Shown: positions 1 to 5,290 of the stretch, piece by piece
Numbering within the stretch: position 1 is the stretch's first letter
Layout: every line of letters begins with the position of its first letter
Assembly: GCA_000433515.1 (NCBI GenBank)
Contig: FR891230.1
Location: forward strand, 7,668-13,088
Length of the DNA stretch: 5,421 nucleotides
Reading direction: 5' to 3'
From: Candidatus Colimorpha enterica
GTDB lineage: Bacteria; Bacillota; Clostridia; Oscillospirales; CAG-272
The notes under the pieces: model-generated
Databases searched by the model: none
What the model was told of the DNA's origin: nothing
What the model saw: the letters and a program-made list of their open reading frames with translations, nothing else
Position numbers and translations under genes: made by a program

Positions 1-3
1 CCC

Positions 4-18
4 CCGCCGCACCGGCGG
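4..18 (-). terminator. GC-rich hairpin after serA, possible terminator
   Basis: A perfect 6-bp inverted repeat, CCGCCG / CGGCGG with a 3-base CAC loop, begins 13 bases past the serA stop codon. A GC-rich stem right after the last gene of an operon is what an intrinsic terminator looks like. The required U-run would lie outside the window, so the call stays tentative. Confidence 0.3.
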
Positions 19-31
19 AAGAATATCCGTA

Positions 32-1201
32 TCATTTTCCTATTACCCTTATCTTTATCATGCCGTCGAGTGCCGAGAGCTTTTCGGCGACTCCGTCGGG
101 GATTCCGCCGATGACCTCGACGACCGTGTAGGCGTAATTGCCGCGGGAACGGTTTATCATGTTCTCGATATTGACGTCAGCCTCGGCTATCGCCGTTGAA
201 ATCTTTGACAGCATACCCGCCACGTTCTTGTGCATGAGGCAGAGCCTTGCGTCGCCGTTGTGGGGCAGAGAGACGTCGGGGAAATTGACGGAGTGGGTGA
301 TGTTTCCGTTTTCGAGATACTCCGCTATTTCGCGGGCTGCCATGACTGCACACTTGTCCTCGCTCTCCTCCGTGGATGCGCCGAGGTGGGGGATGCAGAT
401 TATCCTCTCATCGACACCGACAAGATCGTCGGTTATGAAGTCGGTCACGTACGAGGCGACCTTTCCGCTCTTCACTGCGGCTATCATTGCCCCGGAATCG
501 ACAAGCTCGGCTCTTGCAAGGTTGATTATCCTGACTCCGTCCTTCATCTTTGCGATGGATTCGGCATTTATCATACCGGCGGTGTCCTTTGTTGCCGGAA
601 CGTGAAGGGTGATATAATCGCAGGCCGCAAATATCTCGTCATAGCTTGCCGCTTTTTCGATGGAGCGGGAAAGCCCCCATGCAGCCTCGACGGTGATAAA
701 CGGGTCACAGCCGTAGACCTTCATGCCGAGACCCTTTGCGGCGTTTGCGACAAGTCCTCCGATAGCGCCGAGCCCGATGACACCGAGCTTTTTGCCCTCG
801 ATCTCGCATCCGGCGAACCTTGACTTTTCCTTTTCGGCAAGAGCGGCGATGCCCGTCTCTCCCTTTTTCGATTCAGCCCATTCGATGCCGCCGACGATGC
901 CGCGCGAGGATATGAGCAGAGCGGCGATCGCCAGCTCCTTTACTCCGTTTGCGTTTGCTCCGGGAGTGTTGAATACAACGATCCCCTCCTCAGCGCAGCG
1001 CTCTACCGGGATATTGTTCACGCCCGCGCCGGCTCTTCCTATCGCCTTGAGCGACGGGGAAAAGGTCATGTCGTGCATTTTTGCGGAGCGGACAAGGATC
1101 GCGTCGGGATCGGCGACATCCTCTCCGACGGTATATTTTGCGGGGTCAAGGCAGTCTGTCCCGACCTTTGCGATTTTGTTGAGCAGCTTTATATTGTACA
1201 T
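32..1201 (-). CDS. serA: D-3-phosphoglycerate dehydrogenase, short ACT-domain type
   Basis: Cytosolic enzyme that oxidises 3-phosphoglycerate to 3-phosphohydroxypyruvate with NAD, the first committed step of serine synthesis. From the ATG at 1201 it has 389 residues, the usual size of the short clostridial SerA and well below the long form of about 520. Visible parts: an N-terminal substrate-domain segment GRAGAGVNN (about 55-63); the Rossmann motif GLGAIG (143-148) with an acidic residue ending the next strand (CDP, Asp166); the active-site Arg230 in NLARAELVD; His272 in PHLGAST; and a C-terminal ACT domain (about 319-389), the usual site of serine feedback in this family. The position where D-2-hydroxyacid dehydrogenases normally carry the catalytic Glu has Asp (Asp258/259 in TDFITDD). 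The gene lies 20 bases after serC on the same strand, so the two are almost certainly co-transcribed. A GTG eight codons upstream overlaps the serC stop, but the GGAGG site favours the ATG. Confidence 0.95.
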   Translation of the reverse strand: MYNIKLLNKIAKVGTDCLDPAKYTVGEDVADPDAILVRSAKMHDMTFSPSLKAIGRAGAGVNNIPVERCAEEGIVVFNTPGANANGVKELAIAALLISSRGIVGGIEWAESKKGETGIAALAEKEKSRFAGCEIEGKKLGVIGLGAIGGLVANAAKGLGMKVYGCDPFITVEAAWGLSRSIEKAASYDEIFAACDYITLHVPATKDTAGMINAESIAKMKDGVRIINLARAELVDSGAMIAAVKSGKVASYVTDFITDDLVGVDERIICIPHLGASTEESEDKCAVMAAREIAEYLENGNITHSVNFPDVSLPHNGDARLCLMHKNVAGMLSKISTAIAEADVNIENMINRSRGNYAYTVVEVIGGIPDGVAEKLSALDGMIKIRVIGK

Positions 1202-1210
1202 TGATGTTGC

Positions 1211-1217
1211 TTCCTCC
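1211..1217 (-). promoter_or_regulatory. serA ribosome binding site
   Basis: The minus strand reads GGAGGAA here, with GGAGG ending 11 bases before the ATG at 1201. It lies inside the upstream eight-codon extension that begins with GTG at 1225, so it supports the ATG at 1201 as the true serA start. The spacing is slightly long. Confidence 0.7.
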
Positions 1218-1221
1218 GGGA

Positions 1222-2310
1222 TCACAGCTTGGGATTTTCATAGGCGAACAGCTTCATGAACTGCACGAGTCTTGTCACGCCGTCGATGGGCATTGCGTTA
1301 TATATGGAGGCTCTCATGCCGCCGACGGAGCGGTGTCCCTTGATATTTCTGAAGCCCGCCTTTGCCGCCTCTTTTGCGAACATTGCGTCAAGCTCCGGGT
1401 TTCCGGTCACAAAGGTGACGTTCATCATTGAACGGGAGTCCTTTTCGACCGGTGCGATGTAATAGTCCTGGCTGTCAAGGTAGTCGTAGAGGACAGCCGC
1501 CTTCCTCTGATTGTACTCCTGCATAGCCGGAAGTCCGCCGCGCTCAAGAAGCCACTTGAACACCAGTCCGGCGATATATATCGGGTAGCAGGGCGGCGTG
1601 TTGTACATTGAGCCGTTGTCAGCCATCAGCTTCCAGTCGAACATTGCCGGGGTATCGGGGCGGCAGTGACCGAGGAGATCCTCTATGACTATCACGATGG
1701 TAAGTCCGGCGGGCGCGACGTTCTTCTGGGCGCCTGCATAGATCACGCCGAATTTCGTAACATCGACCGGCTCCGAGAGAATGCAGGACGACATATCGGC
1801 GACAAGCGGGATATCTCCGGTATCGGGGATATAGTTAAACTTCGTGCCGTAGATGGTGTTGTTGAAGCAGATATGGACGTAGTCGGCATCGGGACGGAAA
1901 TCCCCGCGCTTTGTCTGCGGGATATAGGTGTTGTTCCTGTCCTCCGACGATGCGACAACGCGGACGTCTCCGTACTTCTGAGCCTCTTTGAATGCCTTTT
2001 TTGAGAACTGACCGGAAACGATATAGTCTGCCTTTCCGGAGCCGGTGAGCAGGTTATAGCATACCGATGCGAACTGCGTTGAAGCGCCGCCCTGAAGGAA
2101 GAGGACCTTATAGTTATCCGGGATGTCCATGAGCTTGCGGAGGTCTGCCTCGGCTTCCTTTATGATCGCCTCGTATTCCGGAGATCGGTGGCTCATCTCC
2201 ATGACCGACATTCCGGTATCGCCGTAGCAGACAAGCTCTGAAGCCGCCTTTTCAAGTACGGGGAGCGGAAGCATAGAGGGACCGGCTGAAAAATTGAATA
2301 CTCTGTTCAT
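1222..2310 (-). CDS. serC: Phosphoserine aminotransferase
   Basis: PLP-dependent class V aminotransferase (fold type I) that converts 3-phosphohydroxypyruvate and glutamate to phosphoserine and 2-oxoglutarate, the second step of serine synthesis. It has 362 residues, the normal SerC length. The N-terminus MNRVFNFSAGPSMLP is the family signature. Other motifs: MSHRS (39-43, phosphate-binding), GGAST (74-78, cofactor phosphate loop), NNTIYGT (150-156), the PLP lysine Lys196 in AGAQKNVAPAG, and GHRSVGGMRAS (325-335) near the C-terminus. The start at 2310 has AGGA eight bases upstream and matches the conserved N-terminus. The frame stays open 47 codons further up to a TTG at 2451, but that part translates the hairpin repeat block and is not SerC-like. 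It is the first gene of the serC-serA operon and reads from the promoter at 2528-2556. The phosphatase SerB is not in the window. Confidence 0.96.
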   Translation of the reverse strand: MNRVFNFSAGPSMLPLPVLEKAASELVCYGDTGMSVMEMSHRSPEYEAIIKEAEADLRKLMDIPDNYKVLFLQGGASTQFASVCYNLLTGSGKADYIVSGQFSKKAFKEAQKYGDVRVVASSEDRNNTYIPQTKRGDFRPDADYVHICFNNTIYGTKFNYIPDTGDIPLVADMSSCILSEPVDVTKFGVIYAGAQKNVAPAGLTIVIVIEDLLGHCRPDTPAMFDWKLMADNGSMYNTPPCYPIYIAGLVFKWLLERGGLPAMQEYNQRKAAVLYDYLDSQDYYIAPVEKDSRSMMNVTFVTGNPELDAMFAKEAAKAGFRNIKGHRSVGGMRASIYNAMPIDGVTRLVQFMKLFAYENPKL

Positions 2311-2326
2311 GTTGATAATCCTATCT

Positions 2327-2364
2327 CCGGCAGGTGATTTTCCGCACACAGCCGTTTCTGCCGG
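2327..2364 (-). promoter_or_regulatory. Stem-loop just upstream of serC start
   Basis: A perfect 7-bp inverted repeat, CCGGCAG (2327-2333) and CTGCCGG (2358-2364), encloses 24 bases in the predicted serC leader. In the RNA the 3' arm runs directly into GGAGATAGGA, which contains the serC Shine-Dalgarno region. The stem could therefore affect ribosome access. That role is inference; only the pairing is visible. Confidence 0.35.
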
Positions 2365-2390
2365 GGGAACGGTTGTCGGAGAGGGGAATG

Positions 2391-2463
2391 CCGGGCTCTG
2401 CCCGGACCCGCCAAGAAAACTTTTTGAAAAAAGTTTTCTTGGAACTTTCAAAAACTTTTGAAA
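2391..2463. repeat. Cluster of three hairpins in the serC leader, dispersed-repeat-like
   Basis: Three adjacent inverted repeats: CCGGGC-TCT-GCCCGG (2391-2405); a perfect 15-bp repeat CCAAGAAAACTTTTT / AAAAAGTTTTCTTGG with a 2-base centre (2411-2442), realistically about 12 bp with an 8-base loop; and TTTCAAAA-AC-TTTTGAAA (2446-2463). Neither strand has a T-run directly after the large stem, so it is not a textbook intrinsic terminator. The arrangement of a GC stem, then a long A/T stem, then a small A/T stem resembles short dispersed repeats I recall from intergenic regions of Ruminococcus-type genomes. That resemblance is from memory and was not searched. It lies inside the predicted serC transcript, about 60-210 nt before the gene. 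Confidence 0.6.
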
Positions 2464-2527
2464 AATTAATAAAAAGATTTGAGGAGCATCTCTGACCGAG
2501 GTGTGGGGTTATGATAAATCACCTTAT

Positions 2528-2556
2528 ATTATACCTTTTCCGGCGGGTCAAGTCAA
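2528..2556 (-). promoter_or_regulatory. Housekeeping-sigma promoter for serC-serA
   Basis: On the minus strand, a -35 TTGACT (2551-2556) and a perfect -10 TATAAT (2528-2533) are separated by exactly 17 bases. The expected start of transcription is near 2521, giving a leader of about 210 nt before serC. Confidence 0.85.
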
Positions 2557-2626
2557 GGGGTTTTGATATGCCCGGAGAAAATATTTTACCGAATTAACGT
2601 GATAAAGAGCGGGAATATCCGTCAAT

Positions 2627-2651
2627 CCGCTGTTTTTCGGAAAAAATGCGG
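2627..2651. promoter_or_regulatory. Imperfect palindrome upstream of the rightward promoter
   Basis: CCGC-tg-TTTTT-cgg-AAAAA-at-GCGG is a 25-base imperfect palindrome with nine paired positions. It ends 8 bases before the -35 box of the promoter at 2660-2688. Position and symmetry fit a regulator-binding site, but no known operator is recognised and the A/T core could arise by chance. Confidence 0.3.
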
Positions 2652-2659
2652 TGCGGCTA

Positions 2660-2688
2660 TTTACAGAATCGGGGTTTTGTTATATAAT
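2660..2688 (+). promoter_or_regulatory. Housekeeping-sigma promoter for the cell-wall repeat protein
   Basis: A -35 TTTACA (2660-2665) and a consensus -10 TATAAT (2683-2688) are spaced by 17 bases. Transcription would begin near 2695, about 50 bases before the ATG at 2748. Confidence 0.82.
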
Positions 2689-2747
2689 AGATGACAGGAG
2701 TGCTCTCCGCAGGGCGGGGGAGGCACGTTTTTCCACGGAGGTACGTA

Positions 2748-3419
2748 ATGGTTCAGGGAAAAAGCGATCCGTTCATGAAATGGGTGCGCATCGGGATTCT
2801 TGCCCTTGCGCTTATTGCGGTGCTTGCGCTTGTGATAATCAAGCGGAACGACATTGTTCCGGGGTGGCACACCGACGGTGACGCGAAATACTATGTCACC
2901 TTCCCGCTGAAGCGCGCTTCGGGGATCGAAACTGTCAGCGGCAGCGACTATCTGTTCTCGGAGGACGGCGGGCATAAGCTGCTTTACGGCTGGAACAAGT
3001 ACGACGGGTACTATTATTATTCACTTCCCGACGGAAAGATAGCCAAGGGAGAGACGACGGTTGACGGCGAGCAGTATTACTTCGACGCTTCGACCGGAAA
3101 GCTCTACAAGTCAACGACAGCCATTCTCGACGGCAAGCTGTGGTATTTCAACGACCGCGGGTTCAGGACATACGGCATCGTTGAGCTTGACGGTCAGAAG
3201 TTCTGCTTCAGCGAGACGGGAAATCTGAAAAAAGGACTTCAGGTGATCGACGGCAGGACATATTATTTCGACCCGGAAAACGAATGCATGGTTTACGGTC
3301 TGACGACGGTCGGCGGCGCGACGTATTATTTCGGTGAAGACGGCGCGGCGGTGACCGGCGAGGTCGAAATCAACGGCACGGTTTATATTTTCGGCGACGA
3401 CGGGAAGAGGATAGGATAA
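2748..3419 (+). CDS. Membrane-anchored cell-wall-binding repeat protein
   Basis: A 223-residue protein with no recognisable enzymatic domain. Residues 1-12 are polar, 13-31 form one hydrophobic segment (IGILALALIAVLALVII) followed by Lys-Arg, and the rest is a string of about eight aromatic repeats of 19-22 residues. The repeat pattern is a short hydrophobic stretch, (D/N)G, xxYYF, then (D/E)xGxxxxG. Clear units start near residues 84, 105, 127, 147, 167, 189 and 208, with a divergent one near 61. This is the pattern of the CW_binding_1/choline-binding family, which binds wall choline or glucans. The likely topology is a short inside N-terminus, an uncleaved anchor and an outside repeat domain. 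The ATG at 2748 has GGAGG six bases upstream; an in-frame ATG at 2691 overlaps the promoter and is rejected. The ligand and cellular role are unknown. It has its own promoter and is divergent from serC, so a link to serine synthesis is not implied. Confidence 0.85.
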   Translation: MVQGKSDPFMKWVRIGILALALIAVLALVIIKRNDIVPGWHTDGDAKYYVTFPLKRASGIETVSGSDYLFSEDGGHKLLYGWNKYDGYYYYSLPDGKIAKGETTVDGEQYYFDASTGKLYKSTTAILDGKLWYFNDRGFRTYGIVELDGQKFCFSETGNLKKGLQVIDGRTYYFDPENECMVYGLTTVGGATYYFGEDGAAVTGEVEINGTVYIFGDDGKRIG

Positions 3420-3423
3420 GTCA

Positions 3424-3443
3424 GGTTCCTCGGCGGAATCTTT
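3424..3443 (+). terminator. Weak stem-loop after the repeat protein gene
   Basis: GGTTCC (3424-3429) and GGAATC (3435-3440) pair over 6 bp including one G-T, with a 5-base loop and only three T's after. The stem starts 4 bases past the stop codon, where a terminator would be expected, but its strength is doubtful. Confidence 0.25.
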
Positions 3444-3489
3444 GGCTTCCCCTCAAAGTAGGACTGTACTGCCTCAATAAAAACCTTTC

Positions 3490-3527
3490 CAGTACGCTTC
3501 TTTGCTTCTTTCTTTCAAAGAAAGAAG
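3490..3527 (-). repeat. Hairpin repeat element, copy 1, upstream of asd
   Basis: Read on the minus strand this is an 11-bp perfect inverted repeat, CTTCTTTCTTT-g-AAAGAAAGAAG (3505-3527), followed by a tail GCAAAGAAGCGTACTG (3490-3505). The same element occurs in opposite orientation after asd (4674-4710), with 33 of 37 aligned bases identical and one single-base gap. On the plus strand the stem is followed by T-rich sequence (3531-3549) leading to the asd ribosome binding site, so it could act as a leaky terminator before asd. The 65 bases to its left (3421-3489) may belong to the same element. Confidence 0.75.
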
Positions 3528-3561
3528 AACGTTTTCTCTTATTTCTTTCAGGAGTATAGTT

Positions 3562-4659
3562 ATGAACAATCCGGTATACACGGTAAGCAAAAAATTCAGA
3601 GCCGGGATAATCGGCGCGACGGGAATGGTGGGGCAGAGGTTTATCACTCTGCTTGAGAACCACCCGTATTTTGAGACAGCGGGGCTTGCGGCAAGCGGGC
3701 GCTCCGCGGGAATGACCTACGGCGAGGCGGTCGAGGGCAGGTGGAAGCTTGACATTCCCTGTCCGGAGAACATAAAGAAAATGGTGGTTCACGACGCATC
3801 GGACGTTGCGGGCTTTGCCGAAGGTCTTGACCTTGTTTTCTGCGCGGTCAACATGAAAAAGGACGAGATAAAGGCGCTTGAGGAGGCATATGCGAAAGCC
3901 GAGGTGCCGGTCATCTCCAACAACTCCGCAAACCGCTGGACTCCCGACGTGCCGATGGTCATTCCGGAGATAAACGATTTTCACCTTGAGGTGATAGAGA
4001 CGCAAAGAAAGCGTCTCGGCACAAAGCGCGGGTTCATTGCCGTCAAGCCCAACTGCTCGATACAGAGCTATGTTCCGATGCTTGCGGCGATACGCGACCT
4101 TGTTCCGACAAGGGTGGTTGCGACGACGTATCAGGCGATTTCCGGTGCGGGAAAGACCTTCCGCGAGTGGCCGGAGATGATCGACAACGTCATTCCCTAC
4201 ATCGGCGGCGAGGAGGAGAAGAGCGAAAAAGAGCCGCTCCGCATTTTCGGCTCGGTTGAGGGCGGCGTGATAGTTCCGGCTGCATCTCCGCTTATCACTA
4301 CGCAGTGTATCAGGGTTCCGGTAACAAACGGGCACACGGCGGCGGTCTTTATGGATCTTGAAAAGAAGGCGTCGAAGGACGAGATCATTGCGCGGTTCAG
4401 AGAATTTTCCGGCAAGCCGCAGGCTCTCAGGCTCCCCAGCGCACCGGAGCATTTCATCACGTATTTCGACGAGGACAACCGCCCGCAGTCGGCGCTTGAC
4501 CGCGGCATTTACGGCGGCATGGGCGTTTCCTGCGGCAGGCTTAGAACAGACACGATGTTTGACTGGAAGTTCGTCGGGCTTTCCCACAACACCTTAAGAG
4601 GTGCTGCCGGCGGCGCGGTGCTTATCGCAGAGCTTCTTGCGGCTGAGGGGTGGATCTGA
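3562..4659 (+). CDS. asd: Aspartate-semialdehyde dehydrogenase, archaeal/eukaryotic-type class
   Basis: NADP-dependent reductive dephosphorylation of aspartyl-4-phosphate to aspartate semialdehyde, the branch point for lysine, diaminopimelate, methionine and threonine. It has 365 residues. Visible parts: the N-terminal nucleotide-binding motif GIIGATGMVGQRF (15-27); SNNSANRW (119-126); the catalytic Cys165 in VKPNCSIQ; TYQAISGAG (189-197); an acidic loop GGEEEKSEKEP (215-225) in the substrate-binding region; RVPVTNGH (251-258) with the acid/base His258; and a C-terminal NTLRGAAGGAVLIAELL helix. The NNSANRW and TYQAISGAG forms, and the overall length, match the archaeal/fungal-like class also found in many Clostridia, rather than the E. 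coli class. The start at 3562 has AGGAG seven bases upstream; an in-frame ATG at 3502 lies in the hairpin repeat. I see no strong promoter directly upstream. It is bracketed by inverted hairpin repeats and followed by the DHFR gene after 87 bases. Confidence 0.95.
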   Translation: MNNPVYTVSKKFRAGIIGATGMVGQRFITLLENHPYFETAGLAASGRSAGMTYGEAVEGRWKLDIPCPENIKKMVVHDASDVAGFAEGLDLVFCAVNMKKDEIKALEEAYAKAEVPVISNNSANRWTPDVPMVIPEINDFHLEVIETQRKRLGTKRGFIAVKPNCSIQSYVPMLAAIRDLVPTRVVATTYQAISGAGKTFREWPEMIDNVIPYIGGEEEKSEKEPLRIFGSVEGGVIVPAASPLITTQCIRVPVTNGHTAAVFMDLEKKASKDEIIARFREFSGKPQALRLPSAPEHFITYFDEDNRPQSALDRGIYGGMGVSCGRLRTDTMFDWKFVGLSHNTLRGAAGGAVLIAELLAAEGWI

Positions 4660-4673
4660 GGAGAGAAATACGT

Positions 4674-4710
4674 CTTCCTTCTTTAAAGAAGGAAGCGAAG
4701 AAGTGTACTG
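4674..4710 (+). repeat. Hairpin repeat element, copy 2, downstream of asd
   Basis: A perfect 22-base palindrome, CTTCCTTCTTT / AAAGAAGGAAG (4674-4695), followed by a tail GCGAAGAAGTGTACTG (4695-4710). It is the inverted counterpart of the element at 3490-3527. One T-A pair in copy 1 is C-G here, so both partners changed together and the stem is kept. No T-run follows, so termination between asd and the DHFR gene is uncertain. Confidence 0.75.
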
Positions 4711-4746
4711 ATAAAAGAAATATCCGGCAGGGAGGCAGGTACTCAA

Positions 4747-5265
4747 ATGTTCATAATAGCATCGGCGGACAGGAATTACGGGATCGGAAACCGCGGCGGG
4801 CTTTTGTGCCGGGTAAGTGCCGACATGAAGAATTTCAGGGCGCTTACCGAGGGAAAAACCGTCATTCTCGGGTCAAAGACGCTTGCGACGTTTCCCGGCG
4901 GCAGACCGCTTAAAAACCGGCGGAACATAATCATGTCGCGCCGGCCGGAATATACCGTTGAGGGTGCGGAGGTCGTTCATTCGCTTGAGGAGCTTCTTGC
5001 GCTTCCCGGGATATCAGACGCTGCGGTCATCGGCGGCGAGGGAATATACCGCTTGCTTCTGCCGTACTGCGACAGGGCGGTGATAACCGAGTTTGATGCG
5101 GAATTTCCCGCCGATGCATTTCTGCCGAAGATCCCCGACCTTCCCGGATGGGAGAAGGAATCTGAAAGCGGGACGTTTTATGCCGCAGAGAACGACTCCA
5201 GCCCCGGAACGGCATGGAGGATCGTGACTTACACAAACAGATCGCCGAGGGGCATTGTGCAGTAA
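4747..5265 (+). CDS. folA: Dihydrofolate reductase
   Basis: NADPH-dependent reduction of dihydrofolate to tetrahydrofolate in the cytosol; the target of trimethoprim. It has 172 residues, normal for bacterial DHFR. Visible parts: an N-terminal strand IIASADRNYGIGNRG (3-17); the active-site acid Asp26 in SADMKNF, with Phe30 at the folate-contact position; the NADPH-binding segment VILGSKTLATFPGGRPLKNR (39-58); IIMSR (61-65); and VIGGEGIYRLLLP (94-106) with Tyr101 and the following T114. The near-invariant Pro-Trp before the active-site Asp in E. coli DHFR is Leu-Cys here (LLCRVSADM), and the Arg that contacts the NADPH 2'-phosphate is Ser43 (GSKT). Clostridial DHFRs vary at these positions, so it is probably functional. 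The start has GGGAGG 11 bases and AGG 7 bases upstream. It is probably read through from asd, since I see no separate promoter in the 87-base gap. Confidence 0.93.
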   Translation: MFIIASADRNYGIGNRGGLLCRVSADMKNFRALTEGKTVILGSKTLATFPGGRPLKNRRNIIMSRRPEYTVEGAEVVHSLEELLALPGISDAAVIGGEGIYRLLLPYCDRAVITEFDAEFPADAFLPKIPDLPGWEKESESGTFYAAENDSSPGTAWRIVTYTNRSPRGIVQ

Positions 5266-5290
5266 ACCCACAGTACCTCCGGAGATTTAA

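Larger units (their letters stand above)
2311..2747. other. Divergent intergenic region between serC and the repeat protein gene
   Basis: These 437 bases separate two divergent genes and contain no convincing protein gene. From the serC side outward they hold: a 7-bp stem close to the serC start (2327-2364); a block of three inverted repeats (2391-2463); a short A/T-rich stretch; the serC promoter (2528-2556); about 70 bases with no feature I recognise (2557-2626); an imperfect palindrome (2627-2651); and the rightward promoter (2660-2688), followed by a GGAGG ribosome binding site at 2737-2741. On the minus strand the first 210 bases or so would be the serC leader RNA. I looked for a T-box sequence and saw none. 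Confidence 0.8.

Noticed and set aside
1202..1225. GTG start for SerA overlapping the serC stop (GTGA)
   Set aside because: GGAGG lies inside this extension and serves the ATG at 1201, and the family N-terminus matches MYNIK. Coupling cannot be fully excluded.
2311..2451. In-frame 47-codon N-terminal extension of SerC from a TTG at 2451
   Set aside because: The true family N-terminus (MNRVFNFSAGPS) begins at 2310 with its own ribosome site. The extension only translates the hairpin block and leader.
2476..2499. Seven-codon leader peptide (MLLKSFY) in the serC leader
   Set aside because: Poor ribosome site and only one Ser codon, so a serine attenuation peptide is not supported.
2311..2521. 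T-box or amino-acid riboswitch in the serC leader
   Set aside because: No T-box consensus (AGGGTGGNACCGCG-like) and no riboswitch core that I recognise. The visible structure is explained by simple inverted repeats.
3421..4587. 388-codon open frame on the minus strand opposite asd
   Set aside because: It is Arg/Cys/His-rich, low-complexity antisense of a clearly real gene, with no recognisable motif. The high GC third positions of asd explain its length.
4674..4695. Intrinsic terminator between asd and the DHFR gene
   Set aside because: The palindrome is strong, but no T-run follows on either strand. It is better described as a repeat element, and termination remains possible but unproven.
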